This document shows, one piece after another, positions 46,973 to 56,239 of a DNA stretch of 64,000 nucleotides. The notes under the pieces are model-generated. The model searched no databases. It worked only from the letters and a program-made list of their open reading frames with translations, and had not been told where the DNA came from. The translations under genes and the position numbers were made by a program. Every line of letters begins with the position of its first letter. The stretch's first letter is position 1. Location: the NCBI RefSeq assembly GCF_010731115.1, contig NZ_AP022616.1, positions 1,860,001-1,924,000 on the forward strand, written 5' to 3'. This stretch comes from Mycolicibacterium phocaicum. GTDB lineage: Bacteria > Actinomycetota > Actinomycetes > Mycobacteriales > Mycobacteriaceae.

Positions 46973-48400
46973 ATGACGACCCTGGCACCTGAGGCGACGG
47001 CCGCCGAATCACTTGATCCTCGCGACCCGCTGCTGCGGCTCTCGACCTTCTTCGACCCGGGCAGCGTCAAGCCGCTGCACGAGCGCGACAAGTCGGGCGT
47101 CCTGGCCGCCTCCGGCACCGTCAACGGCGTGCACACCATCGCGTTCGCCACCGACGGCACCGTCATGGGTGGCGCCATGGGCGTCGACGGCTGCGCGCAC
47201 ATCGTCCGCGCCTACGACACCGCCATCGACGAGCAGGCCCCCATCGTGGGCATCTGGCACTCCGGTGGTGCCCGCCTCGCCGAGGGTGTGCGCGCGCTGC
47301 ACGCGGTCGGCCAGGTCTTCGAGGCCATGATCCGGGCCTCGGGCTACATCCCGCAGATCTCGCTGGTCGTCGGCTTCGCCGCCGGTGGTGCCGCCTACGG
47401 CCCCGCACTGACCGACGTCATCGTCATGGCCCCCGAGGGTCGCGTCTTCGTCACCGGCCCGGACGTCGTCCGCAGCGTCACCGGTGAGGACGTCGACATG
47501 GTCTCGCTCGGCGGCCCCGACACCCACCACAAGAAGTCGGGTGTGTGCCACATCGTCGCCGACGACGAGCTCGACTGCTACGAGCGTGGCCGTCGCCTGG
47601 TCGGCCTGTTCAGCCAGCAGGGTCACTTCGACCGCACCAAAGCCGAGGCCGGCGACACCGACATCAAGGCCCTCATGCCCGAGTCCGCGCGTCGTGCCTA
47701 CGACGTGCACCCGATCGTCGAGGCGCTGCTCGACGAGGGCGTGCCGTTCGAAGAGTTCCAGTCCAAGTGGGCGCCGTCCATCGTGGTCGGCCTGGGCCGC
47801 CTCGCCGGTCGCTCCGTCGGCGTCATCGCCAACAACCCGCTGCGGCTGGGCGGCTGCCTGAACTCCGAAAGCGCCGAGAAGGCAGCGCGTTTCGTGCGCC
47901 TGTGCGACGCCTTCGGCATCCCGCTGATCGTGCTGGTCGACGTCCCCGGCTACCTGCCCGGCGTGGACCAGGAGTGGGGCGGCGTCGTGCGCCGTGGCGC
48001 CAAGCTGCTGCACGCCTTCGGTGAGGCCGAGGTCCCGCGCGTCACCCTGGTGACCCGCAAGATCTACGGCGGCGCGTACATCGCGATGAACTCGCGGTCG
48101 CTGGGCGCCTCGAAGGTGTTCGCATGGCCGGACGCCGAGGTCGCCGTCATGGGCGCCAAGGCCGCCGTCGGCATCCTGCACAAGCGCAAGCTGGCCGCCG
48201 TCGAGGACGCCGCCGAGCGTGAGGCCCTGCACGAAGAGCTCGCCCTTGAGCACGAGCGCATCGCCGGTGGCGTCGACTCGGCCATCGAGATCGGTGTGGT
48301 CGACGAGAAGATCGACCCGGCCCACACCCGGTCGAAGATCACGCAGGCCCTCGCCGAGGCCCCGGCCCGCCGCGGTCGCCACAAGAACATCGCGCTGTAG
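46973..48400 (+). CDS. accD6: Acyl-CoA carboxylase beta subunit AccD6
   Basis: The 475-residue carboxyltransferase has the two crotonase-like halves. Visible are the oxyanion-hole glycines (HSGGARLAEG and FAAGGAAYGPALTD) and RKIYGGAYIAMNSRSLGA. With an alpha subunit such as AccA3 it carboxylates acetyl-CoA to malonyl-CoA for FAS-II. The ATG at 46973 has AAGGAG upstream. It is the last gene of the operon and is followed by a perfect hairpin. Confidence 0.94.
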   Translation: MTTLAPEATAAESLDPRDPLLRLSTFFDPGSVKPLHERDKSGVLAASGTVNGVHTIAFATDGTVMGGAMGVDGCAHIVRAYDTAIDEQAPIVGIWHSGGARLAEGVRALHAVGQVFEAMIRASGYIPQISLVVGFAAGGAAYGPALTDVIVMAPEGRVFVTGPDVVRSVTGEDVDMVSLGGPDTHHKKSGVCHIVADDELDCYERGRRLVGLFSQQGHFDRTKAEAGDTDIKALMPESARRAYDVHPIVEALLDEGVPFEEFQSKWAPSIVVGLGRLAGRSVGVIANNPLRLGGCLNSESAEKAARFVRLCDAFGIPLIVLVDVPGYLPGVDQEWGGVVRRGAKLLHAFGEAEVPRVTLVTRKIYGGAYIAMNSRSLGASKVFAWPDAEVAVMGAKAAVGILHKRKLAAVEDAAEREALHEELALEHERIAGGVDSAIEIGVVDEKIDPAHTRSKITQALAEAPARRGRHKNIAL

Positions 48401-48415
48401 TTCGTTCGCGACTCA

Positions 48416-48457
48416 CGCAAAACTGCCCCTTTTCGTTGGAAAAGGGGCAGTTTTGCG
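48416..48457 (+). terminator. Perfect 18-bp hairpin after accD6
   Basis: CGCAAAACTGCCCCTTTT (48416-48433) pairs exactly with AAAAGGGGCAGTTTTGCG (48440-48457) around a 6-base loop, 16 bases after the accD6 stop. It should end the FAS-II transcript. Confidence 0.85.
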
Positions 48458-48526
48458 TTCCCCCGCAAGCGGGAGGTGCCCCCACCGTCGCGATGAGTTT
48501 CGGTAACCACGGAGGTCAACACGTCC

Positions 48527-49171
48527 ATGACGCAACTGGTGAAAGTGCAGAACTTCAACGTCTCGGCGGACGGCTTCGGCGCCGGTGTCGGGCAGAGCTT
48601 CGAGCGACCCTTCGGTCACGCCGACCCGAGCACCATGTTCGCCTGGGCCGGCGCCACCGCCAGCTGGCCCAACCGCACCGATCCGGGCGGCACGCGCGGC
48701 CTCGATGACCACCTCGTGCGCGACTTCCACCACAACATCGGCGCAGAGATCATGGGCGCGGGCAAGTTCAGCCCCTACCGCGGGCCGGCCCGGCTCGACT
48801 GGCAGGGCTGGTGGGGCGACGAACCCCCGTTCCACACCCCGGTTTTCGTGATGACGCACCACGTGCGGCCGTCGTTCACGTTGTCGGACACCACGTTCCA
48901 CTTCGTCGACGCAGCACCGGCCGAGGTGCTGGCGCAGGCGCGGGAGGCCGCGCAGGGCAAGGACATCCGCATCGGCGGCGGAGCGACGATCGTCCGGGCG
49001 TTCCTCGACGCCGATCTCATCGACACCCTGCACATCGTGGTGTCCCCCACCGTGACGCTCGGCGAGGGCTCACGGCTCTGGGAGTCCCCCGACGAGCTGC
49101 TCGACCGGTACCACTGCGACGTGGTGCCCAGTTCCAGCGGCGTCATCCACCACTTGTTCTGGCGCCGCTGA
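48527..49171 (+). CDS. RibD/DHFR-like reductase family protein
   Basis: The 214-residue protein of the dihydrofolate reductase/RibD C-terminal superfamily has a nucleotide-binding segment IRIGGGATIVRAFLDADLIDTLHIVVSPT, a HNIGAEIMGAGKF motif and the terminal HHLFWRR. Most relatives are unassigned NADPH-dependent reductases. The ATG at 48527 is first after the FAS-II terminator, so it probably has its own promoter. It is convergent with the SDR gene, with ten bases between stops. Confidence 0.8.
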   Translation: MTQLVKVQNFNVSADGFGAGVGQSFERPFGHADPSTMFAWAGATASWPNRTDPGGTRGLDDHLVRDFHHNIGAEIMGAGKFSPYRGPARLDWQGWWGDEPPFHTPVFVMTHHVRPSFTLSDTTFHFVDAAPAEVLAQAREAAQGKDIRIGGGATIVRAFLDADLIDTLHIVVSPTVTLGEGSRLWESPDELLDRYHCDVVPSSSGVIHHLFWRR

Positions 49172-49181
49172 GCTTTCGCGC

Positions 49182-49931
49182 CTACCGGGTGGTGTAGCCG
49201 CCGTTGGCGAAAATGGTCTGACCGGTGATCCAGTGGCCTTCGCCGGCCAGGAACACGACCAGCGGGGCGATGTCCTCGATGAGGGTCAGCCGGCCGCCCA
49301 TCGCCTGCGACTTGTGGAACTCCACCCGCTCCGGGGTCTCCTGGCCGTAGAAGAACGGCGTGTCCATGGGCCCGGGACCGACGTTGTTGACGTTGATGCC
49401 GCGTGTCGCGAACTCTTTCGCGGCGGCGCGGGTGAAGTGCTCGACGGGGCTCTTCGCGCCGGCGTAGGTGCTGTAACCGTCGGTGAAGGCCGCGAGCAGC
49501 GCCGTCACGATGGTGATCACCGATCCGCCGTCGTTGAGCCGGCGGCCGGCCTGCTGCAGGAAGAAGTACGCGGCCTTGGCGTTGATGTCGAACATCGAAT
49601 CGTATTCGGCCTCAGTCGTTTCCACGATCGGCTTGCGCAGCACCTTGCCGACGGTGTTGATCGCGATGTCGACGCCGCCGAACGCCCCGACTGCCGCGTC
49701 GAACAGCTTCTCCACGTTGCCGGGCACGGTGAGGTCACCCTGGACCTTGATGGCCTTGGCGCCGGCGGCCTCGACGGCGGCGACGGTCTGGTCGGCGTCG
49801 GCCTCGGTCGCGGCGCTGTTGTAGTGCACGGCGATGTTGACGCCGCGCGCGCCGAGGGTGGTGCTGATCAGGCCGCCCAGGTTCTTGGCTCCGGCGGCGA
49901 CGACTGCTGACTTACCTTCGAGATTGCTCAT
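49182..49931 (-). CDS. Classical SDR oxidoreductase
   Basis: The 249-residue short-chain dehydrogenase has an altered cofactor loop AGAKNLGG in place of TGxxxGIG, an INTVGK segment where NNAG is usual, and the YAGAKSPVEH active-site Y-x-x-x-K. It starts at ATG 49931. The gene is divergent from the LysR regulator at 50019 and shares a palindromic control region, so it is the most likely target of that regulator. Substrate unknown. Confidence 0.85.
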   Translation of the reverse strand: MSNLEGKSAVVAAGAKNLGGLISTTLGARGVNIAVHYNSAATEADADQTVAAVEAAGAKAIKVQGDLTVPGNVEKLFDAAVGAFGGVDIAINTVGKVLRKPIVETTEAEYDSMFDINAKAAYFFLQQAGRRLNDGGSVITIVTALLAAFTDGYSTYAGAKSPVEHFTRAAAKEFATRGINVNNVGPGPMDTPFFYGQETPERVEFHKSQAMGGRLTLIEDIAPLVVFLAGEGHWITGQTIFANGGYTTR

Positions 49932-49981
49932 GACGCCCACGCTAGCCACTGCCAACCACAATTAGAAACGAAAGTTTTCTA

Positions 49982-50010
49982 CCTATCCACAACCAACAGT
50001 TGTCGATAGG
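49982..50010. promoter_or_regulatory. Inverted-repeat operator between SDR and LysR genes
   Basis: CCTATCCACAAC (49982-49993) and GTTGTCGATAGG (49999-50010) pair as 12-bp arms with one mismatch around a 5-base centre. The site lies 9 bases before the LysR ATG and 51 bases before the SDR start. This is the usual arrangement for LysR autoregulation and divergent control. Confidence 0.7.
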
Positions 50011-50018
50011 GTGGGTGC

Positions 50019-50900
50019 ATGACCCGGCCGTATCCCGACCTGCGGAGGCTGCAGCACTTCCTCGCGGTCGCCGACGCCGGCGGCTTCACCCGTGCCGCGG
50101 ACCAGCTGCACCTGAGCCAGCAGGCCCTCAGCAGCTCGATCCGGCAGCTCGAAAAAGAGCTGGGCGCAACGCTTTTCGATCGTGACGGCCGTCGGGTCAG
50201 CTTGACGCCGGCGGGCCGGCAACTGCACAGCGATGCGCGCACGCTTCTCGCCGCCGCCCACACCGTCACCGACCACGTGCAGCGCGCGGCCAGCGCCGCA
50301 CGCGAGAACTACGTCGTCGGGCATACCCCCGCGCTCGAGAGCGTCGAGGCGTACGCGCTGTTGGAGCCGGTGATCGACGCCTTCGCCGACGTGTCCTTCA
50401 CGTTCCGCCAGATGTTTCCGGACCAGCTGTCTCCCGCGCTCCTCGACGGGTCGATCCAGCTCGCACTGCGCCGCGGCGTGGTGCCGGACCGCGACCTCGC
50501 CACCGCGGTACTGGGTTACCACGAGGTGCGCGTGGCGGTGCTGAGTTCGCATCCGCTGGCCCGACGCGACACCGTCGACCTCACCGATCTGACCGACGAA
50601 CGGATCGCGCTCTGGGCACCGCCGGGCGCGTCGTACTACAGCGACCTCCTGCTGGGCGCCTGTCGCCGAGCCGGATTCGAGCCGGACTACGTCGTCAGCC
50701 GCGTGCAGGGCGCCGCCACGGTGGCCGCGCCGTTGACGACGGGAGCGGTGGCGTTCGTGACGCATCCGGTGGGGCCGGTGCTGGACGGCCGGGTGACGGT
50801 CGTCGACCTCCAGCCGCCACTACTCGTCCCGGTGCAGGCCATGTGGCAGCGGCATACGCGGTCGCCGATCCGGGACCTGCTGCTCGCTCAGCAGGGATAG
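50019..50900 (+). CDS. LysR-family transcriptional regulator
   Basis: The 293-residue LTTR has an N-terminal winged helix-turn-helix (about 5-65: RRLQHFLAVADAGGFTRAADQLHLSQQALSSSIRQLE in two parts, then GATLFDRDGRRVSLT) and a C-terminal periplasmic-binding-protein-like effector domain. It starts at ATG 50019, nine bases after a strong palindrome. It likely controls the divergent SDR and itself. The MFS gene downstream is convergent. Confidence 0.9.
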   Translation: MTRPYPDLRRLQHFLAVADAGGFTRAADQLHLSQQALSSSIRQLEKELGATLFDRDGRRVSLTPAGRQLHSDARTLLAAAHTVTDHVQRAASAARENYVVGHTPALESVEAYALLEPVIDAFADVSFTFRQMFPDQLSPALLDGSIQLALRRGVVPDRDLATAVLGYHEVRVAVLSSHPLARRDTVDLTDLTDERIALWAPPGASYYSDLLLGACRRAGFEPDYVVSRVQGAATVAAPLTTGAVAFVTHPVGPVLDGRVTVVDLQPPLLVPVQAMWQRHTRSPIRDLLLAQQG

Positions 50901-52181
50901 TCAGGCGCGCGCCACCAGAGCCTCGTCGGCGAGGTCGTCGAGCTCCTTGCCCTTGGTCTCGGGCCCGAACAGGTAACCGATCACGGTCAGCAGCCAGATC
51001 GCGGACAGCGCCAGATAGGGCGTCTGCACACCGTAATGGCCGATGGCCCAGCCGACGACGGTCGGCGCGGCGATCGACACGATGCGACCGCCGCCGACGG
51101 CGACACCAAATCCGGTGCCGCGCAGCACTGTTGGAAACAGCTCGGAGATGTACGCGTCACCGACGCCCCACAGCCAGCCCAGGGTGGCGATGGAGATGGC
51201 GCCGTAGACCTGGTATTCGGCCAGCGAATCCGAGGTGGCCGCCAGGATCGCGGACCCGGCCTCGATGACGGCGCCGAGAATCGCCGACGGGCGGCGGCCG
51301 AACCGGTCGGCCAACGCGGTGCCGATGAAGACGAAGACGACCTGAAGCAGGAAGAACAACAGGGCATAACGAATGGCGTCGGTGGTGGACGCATGGAATC
51401 GCTTGACGATGTACGTGGTGAGAAACAGGGTCGAGCCCCAGTAGCCGACCGCGTTGGCCGTGTAGATCAGCCAGCCCACGATCAGCCGCCGCCGTACGCC
51501 GGGGAGCTGCCACAGTTTCGTCCGCGGGATGCCGTCCCGCTTCCGGGCCTCTTTCACCTCGGTGTAGCGGGGTGATTCCGTAATGCCCTGGCGGACAAGG
51601 AACAAGATGATGGCCGGGACGATGGCCACGATGAACGACGACTGCCAGCCGAACCGTGGCACCAGCACCAGCGCGACGGCAGCCGCGAGGACGTAACCGA
51701 GCGAGAACAGCGAGAAGATCACCCCGCCCACCCCGATGGCGCGGGTCTTGGTCGGCCACACCTCGGCGGTGTAGGGCGCGCCCACCGCCAGTTCGCCGGC
51801 CCCACCCACGCCGGTGAGGAAGCGCAGGCCGGTGAATGCGGCCAGGTTGGTGGTGATGCCGGCCAATGCGGTGGTGATGCCATACAACAGGATTGACGCA
51901 CCGAGCGTGGTCTTGCGTCCCCAGCGGTCGGCGGCGATACCGAAACCGATGGTGCCGATGGTGTAGCCGACCAGGAAGATCGACCCGATGTACCCGGCCT
52001 GGGCCTCGGTGATCTGCAGGGTCTTCTTGATCTCGGGCAGGACGAGGCCGTAGATGTTCACCGCATAGGAGTCGAAGCCATATCCGAGCCCCGCCGTCAC
52101 CGCCACGAACAGCGCCGGTCTGAACGGCTGTGACTTCGGCGGGGGCGAATCGACTTGTGCCTCTTCCAGATTGGCAGTCAT
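50901..52181 (-). CDS. MFS transporter (aromatic acid:H+ symporter-like)
   Basis: The 426-residue carrier has twelve predicted helices. It shows the MFS signature AADRWGRKTT in loop 2-3 and again ALADRFGRRPS in loop 8-9, and the FDSYAVNIYG helix-1 motif seen in AAHS-type metabolite:proton symporters. The ATG at 52181 (MTANLEEAQ) was chosen over the open frame to 52292 because the hydrophobic helix follows at the usual distance. It ends against the LysR gene. The substrate could be an organic acid or sulfonate; neither is shown by the sequence. Confidence 0.87.
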   Translation of the reverse strand: MTANLEEAQVDSPPPKSQPFRPALFVAVTAGLGYGFDSYAVNIYGLVLPEIKKTLQITEAQAGYIGSIFLVGYTIGTIGFGIAADRWGRKTTLGASILLYGITTALAGITTNLAAFTGLRFLTGVGGAGELAVGAPYTAEVWPTKTRAIGVGGVIFSLFSLGYVLAAAVALVLVPRFGWQSSFIVAIVPAIILFLVRQGITESPRYTEVKEARKRDGIPRTKLWQLPGVRRRLIVGWLIYTANAVGYWGSTLFLTTYIVKRFHASTTDAIRYALLFFLLQVVFVFIGTALADRFGRRPSAILGAVIEAGSAILAATSDSLAEYQVYGAISIATLGWLWGVGDAYISELFPTVLRGTGFGVAVGGGRIVSIAAPTVVGWAIGHYGVQTPYLALSAIWLLTVIGYLFGPETKGKELDDLADEALVARA

Positions 52182-52246
52182 CAGTCGACGGTATCGGGCC
52201 CCCGGCAGCGTCCGAACATTCAGAATCCGCCGGATCGCAAGTGCAT

Positions 52247-53446
52247 TCAGATCTGACCGTGATTCGGCGGGGCCACGCCGGAGAGTTCCCACGCGCCGAT
52301 GTGGTGGTACTTCCAGTCGACGGGGTCGTGCACGCTGTGGGTCCGCGCGTTCCGCCAGTGCCGGTCGAGGTCGTAGCGGCGGTCGGTTCCGCTCGCGCCG
52401 GTCAGCGCGAAGATCTGGCTGGCGACATCGACGGCCACGTCACTGGCGAAGGCTTTGGCCTGCGCGACCGCTATCGAGCCGCGCGCGGCCGCGTCGGGAT
52501 CGGTGACGTCGAGGCCGATGTCTTCGAGTTCTTCTGCGGCCCAACGCAAGAGCTGAGTGGACGCCCGTGTGCGGGTGGCGAGTTGGCCGAATCGCAACAG
52601 GACGTGTGGATCGTCGCCGGCGGCGGTGGCCCCGCCATGACGCACCGCCTCGAAGAACGGGCGGCTGCGGGTGCGGACGAACTCGGCGGCGTCGGCCAGG
52701 GCGCCTTCGGCGATACCGGCTTCGATGGCCGTGTGGACGAGCTGGGCGCGGGCGCCGAGCAGTTGCGGCTTCTCGAATGCCGACCAATAGGGCAGGACCA
52801 GGTCGCCGTCGACGGCGACGCCATCCAACGTCGTGGTGCCACTCACCGTCGAGCGCTGCCCCATGGCGGCCCAGTCTTCGTCGATCGTCACGCCGGGTGC
52901 GTCGCGTTCGACGAACGCCAGCACGAGACGATCCTCTGGATCGAGCGCGCTGACCGCCAGCCACTGTGACGTGATAGCGCCGGTGCAGTAGTACTTGATG
53001 CCGTCGAGTCGCCACCGCGCGCCGTCGCGGATCAGGCGCGTCTTGAGGTCTTGGGCATGATGACCACCACGCTCGGCGAGCACCGGACCGATGCGCGCAC
53101 CGTCGACGACAGCGGGCAGGATGCGGGCCCGCTGCAGTGGGGTGCCGAGGAGGCGCAGGATGTCCACGGCCAGATAGTGACCCTGCGGCGTCTGTGCAAG
53201 GGCCGGGTCGGCCGCCGCGACGATCCTGATGACCTCGGCCAGCGTCCGAGGTCCGAGTCCGTCTCCCCCGTCATCGATCGGCACCGTGACGGCCGGCAGC
53301 CCCAGGCTGTCGAACTCGGCCACTTCGGCGCGGGGTACCGCGCCGGCCCGATCACGTTCTGCCGCACCGGGCTTCACCGAAGCCGCGAATTCTTCCGCGG
53401 CCGCGACGACGTGCGCGTGGGTTCGGGGAACCCGGGTGCGCACCAT
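52247..53446 (-). CDS. Acyl-CoA dehydrogenase-like monooxygenase (SfnB/DszC-type)
   Basis: The 399-residue flavin-dependent protein of the acyl-CoA dehydrogenase superfamily is of the sulfur-acquisition type: it contains YYCTGAITSQWLAVSAL, GQRSTVSGTTTLDGV and a C-terminal RHWRNARTHSVHDPVDWKYHHIGAW segment. Relatives include SfnB and DszC, which act in organosulfur use rather than beta-oxidation. The ATG at 53446 is two bases from the ssuD stop, so it is cotranscribed with that gene. A partner flavin reductase is not visible here. Confidence 0.82.
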   Translation of the reverse strand: MVRTRVPRTHAHVVAAAEEFAASVKPGAAERDRAGAVPRAEVAEFDSLGLPAVTVPIDDGGDGLGPRTLAEVIRIVAAADPALAQTPQGHYLAVDILRLLGTPLQRARILPAVVDGARIGPVLAERGGHHAQDLKTRLIRDGARWRLDGIKYYCTGAITSQWLAVSALDPEDRLVLAFVERDAPGVTIDEDWAAMGQRSTVSGTTTLDGVAVDGDLVLPYWSAFEKPQLLGARAQLVHTAIEAGIAEGALADAAEFVRTRSRPFFEAVRHGGATAAGDDPHVLLRFGQLATRTRASTQLLRWAAEELEDIGLDVTDPDAAARGSIAVAQAKAFASDVAVDVASQIFALTGASGTDRRYDLDRHWRNARTHSVHDPVDWKYHHIGAWELSGVAPPNHGQI

Positions 53447-53448
53447 GG

Positions 53449-54582
53449 TCAGGAGCGCCGATCAGCGAGCAGCCCACGCTCCGCCAGGATGGGGACGACG
53501 CCCTCGCCGAAGGTGAAGGCCTCTTCCAGATGTGGATATCCGGACAGGATGAACTCGTCGAGGCCCAGCTCGTGGTATTCGGCGATGCGGTCGGCGACCT
53601 GCTGATGACTGCCGACCAGCGCGGTGCCGGCGCCGCCGCGGACCAGTCCGATACCGGCCCACAGATTGGGCGACACCTCCAGGTTGTCGGTCCGTCCGCC
53701 ATGCAGGGCGGACATCCGACGCTGACCCTCCGACTGCGAATTGCGCTGTATCTGCTGGGCACGGTTGATGCTCTCGGGGTCCAGGCCGGCCAGCAGCTTG
53801 TCGGCCTGCGCCCACGCCTCCTCTTCGGTGGGGCGGCTGATGACGTGCAGCCGAATCCCGAACCGCAATTCTCCCGCCGCCCGTCGCGCGCGGCCCAGGT
53901 TCTTGACCTGGTGCCGCACGGCGTCGAGCTTCTCGGCGACCTGGGCGGGCGGCTCACCCCACGTGAGGTACACGTCGGCGTGTTCGGCGGCCACTTCCAG
54001 TGCTTCGGCCGAGGAGCCGCCCAGATAGATGTCGGGCCACGTCTCGGCGGGGATGATCGTCGAGTTCTCCACCGACAGGTGCTTGCCGGTGAAGGTGACC
54101 GGCTCGCCGGACCACAGCTGCCGGAAGATGGTGAGGAACTCGGCGGCCCGCTCGTAGCGCTCGGATTTGCCGAGGTAGTCGCCGAAGCGGCGCTGCTCGA
54201 CATCGTCGCCGCCGGTGACCACGTTGAGCAGCAATCGATTCCGCGAGATGCGCTGGTACGTGGCGGCCGCCTGGGCGACGAGGGTCGGGGCCTGCAGCCC
54301 CGGCCGGAACGCCACGAGGTACTTGAAGTGTTCGGTCCGCTGGGTCAGTGCGGCCGTGAACACCCAGGCGTCCTCACACCAGCTGCTGGTGGGGGTCAGC
54401 GCCCCCGTGAACCCGAGCTTCTCCGCGGCGCCGGCCACCAGACTGAGGTAGTCGAGGTCGGGCACCCGATCCGCGCCGAAGGCGTCTGCCCGGCTGCCTG
54501 CGCCTCCGACCGCGTTGCCGAGACTCAGGTCGGTGCGCGAGTCACCATTGGTCGGCAGGAACCAGTGCAACGTGATGGCCAT
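53449..54582 (-). CDS. ssuD: Alkanesulfonate monooxygenase SsuD-like (LLM flavin-dependent)
   Basis: The 377-residue bacterial-luciferase-like FMNH2-dependent monooxygenase has LHWFLPTNGDSR at the start, PTSSWCEDAW, RLLLNVVTGGDDVEQRRFGD and TWPDIYLGGSSAEALE, all typical of SsuD. The enzyme splits alkanesulfonates to aldehyde and sulfite. The ATG at 54582 gives the family length. It is the first gene of a two-gene operon with the SfnB-like gene. No ssuE, ssuA-C or cbl regulator is present in the window. Confidence 0.87.
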   Translation of the reverse strand: MAITLHWFLPTNGDSRTDLSLGNAVGGAGSRADAFGADRVPDLDYLSLVAGAAEKLGFTGALTPTSSWCEDAWVFTAALTQRTEHFKYLVAFRPGLQAPTLVAQAAATYQRISRNRLLLNVVTGGDDVEQRRFGDYLGKSERYERAAEFLTIFRQLWSGEPVTFTGKHLSVENSTIIPAETWPDIYLGGSSAEALEVAAEHADVYLTWGEPPAQVAEKLDAVRHQVKNLGRARRAAGELRFGIRLHVISRPTEEEAWAQADKLLAGLDPESINRAQQIQRNSQSEGQRRMSALHGGRTDNLEVSPNLWAGIGLVRGGAGTALVGSHQQVADRIAEYHELGLDEFILSGYPHLEEAFTFGEGVVPILAERGLLADRRS

Positions 54583-54718
54583 CAGCGAAATGTAGAGGCA
54601 AGCACTGCCACCGGACACCGCCATCGAATCTGTTGCGGCGGCCGCAATGGGCGTGACCACCGGACGTGGCTGTGATTCCGTCAGAATCATGCTGATTCCA
54701 ACGCGCGCACTTCGGCGG

Positions 54719-56239
54719 CTAGATGAAATCCTGCGCCACGGCAGCGACGCGCTCGCGGTCGGCGTCGACCAACCCGATCCGGGTCCGACGATCCAGGATG
54801 TCGTCGGCGGTGAGCGCACCTTCGTGCGTGACGGCGTATTCGAATTCGGCGCGGGTGACGTCGATTCCGTCGGCCACCGGCTCGGTGGGCCGGTCACAGG
54901 TCGCAGCGGCGAACACGTTGGGCGCCTCCGCGCCGTAACGCGCGACCAATGACTCCGGCAGCGCTGCAACATGATCCACCGACACCGGGTTCTCCGGAGC
55001 CCCGACCAGGGGCAGATTGCGAGTCCGGCACTCCCCCGCGCCGAGGTCACGCAGCGCCACCGCCTGGTTCAGCACATCCTCTGCCATGTAGCGGTATTCG
55101 GTGAGCTTGCCGCCGATGACACTGAGCAGCCCGCTGCCCGACTCGACGACAGCGTGATCGCGGGAGACGTCGGCGGTGTTGCCCTCGCCGGTGTCGATCA
55201 GCGGCCGCAGCCCGGCGTAGGCACCACGCACATCGTCGGGCCCCAGGCTCGTCGCCAGTGCGGTGTTGACGGTGTCCAGCAGGAACGTGATCTCGGCCGG
55301 AGTCGGTTGCGGCACATCGGGAATGGGGCCGGGCGCGTCCTCGTCGGTGAGTCCGAGGTAGACGCGGCCGAGCTGTTCGGGCATGGCGAAGATGAACCGG
55401 TTGAGCGCGCCGGGGATCGGAACCGTCAGGGCCGCAGTCGGATTGCCGAACGCCGCGGCATCGAACACCAGGTGGGTGCCGCGGCTGGGCCGCAGCTTGA
55501 TGGCGCCGTCGACCTCGCCGGCCCACACGCCGGCGGCGTTGATCACCGCGCGCGCGGTCAGGTCGAAGGACTCGCCGGTGAGCTGGTCGGTGAGCCGCAC
55601 CGACGTGCCGGTCGCGTCGGAGGCCGCCGTCCGGGTGAGGATGCGGGCGCCGTGCTGCGCGGCGGTGCGCGCCACCGCGGTGACCAGACGGGCATCGTCG
55701 ATCAACTGGCCGTCGTAGGCGAGCAGCGCGCCGCCGAGTCCGTCGCGGCGGACCGCGGGCACCAATTCGGCGGCGCGGGCCGCATCGACACGACCCGACC
55801 GCGGCAGGACCGCGGCCGACGTGCCGGCCAGCCGGCGCAGGCCGTCGCCGGCGATGAAGCCCGTGCGCACCAAAGCCCTTGAGGCCCTGTTCATCTCGGG
55901 CAGCAACGGCACCAACTGCGGCATGGCGTGTACCAGGTGCGGGGCGTTGCGGCTCATCAGGATGCCGCGCTCGATGGCGCTGCGCCGGGCGATCCCGACA
56001 TTTCCGGTCGCCAGGTAGCGCAGGCCGCCATGCACGAGTTTGGAACTCCACCGGCTGGTGCCGAACGCCAGGTCGTGTTTCTCGACGAGCACCGTCGACA
56101 GTCCGCGCGTTGCGGCGTCCAGCGCGATGCCCACGCCGGTGATGCCGCCGCCGATGACGACGACGTCGACGGTCTCGCCGTCGGCCAGGGCCGTCAACTC
56201 GGCGCTGCGACGGGCGGCGTTGAGGGCACTGGTGGTCAT
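54719..56239 (-). CDS. glpD: Aerobic glycerol-3-phosphate dehydrogenase
   Basis: The 506-residue FAD enzyme has the dinucleotide motif VVVIGGGITGVGIALDAATRG, the FGTSRWSSKLVHGGLRYL motif and IGGKLTEYRYMAED. It oxidises glycerol-3-phosphate to dihydroxyacetone phosphate and feeds electrons to menaquinone. The ATG at 56239 overlaps the upstream TetR stop as ATGA, so it is coupled to that regulator. It is the counterpart of glpD1 (Rv2249c). Confidence 0.93.
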   Translation of the reverse strand: MTTSALNAARRSAELTALADGETVDVVVIGGGITGVGIALDAATRGLSTVLVEKHDLAFGTSRWSSKLVHGGLRYLATGNVGIARRSAIERGILMSRNAPHLVHAMPQLVPLLPEMNRASRALVRTGFIAGDGLRRLAGTSAAVLPRSGRVDAARAAELVPAVRRDGLGGALLAYDGQLIDDARLVTAVARTAAQHGARILTRTAASDATGTSVRLTDQLTGESFDLTARAVINAAGVWAGEVDGAIKLRPSRGTHLVFDAAAFGNPTAALTVPIPGALNRFIFAMPEQLGRVYLGLTDEDAPGPIPDVPQPTPAEITFLLDTVNTALATSLGPDDVRGAYAGLRPLIDTGEGNTADVSRDHAVVESGSGLLSVIGGKLTEYRYMAEDVLNQAVALRDLGAGECRTRNLPLVGAPENPVSVDHVAALPESLVARYGAEAPNVFAAATCDRPTEPVADGIDVTRAEFEYAVTHEGALTADDILDRRTRIGLVDADRERVAAVAQDFI

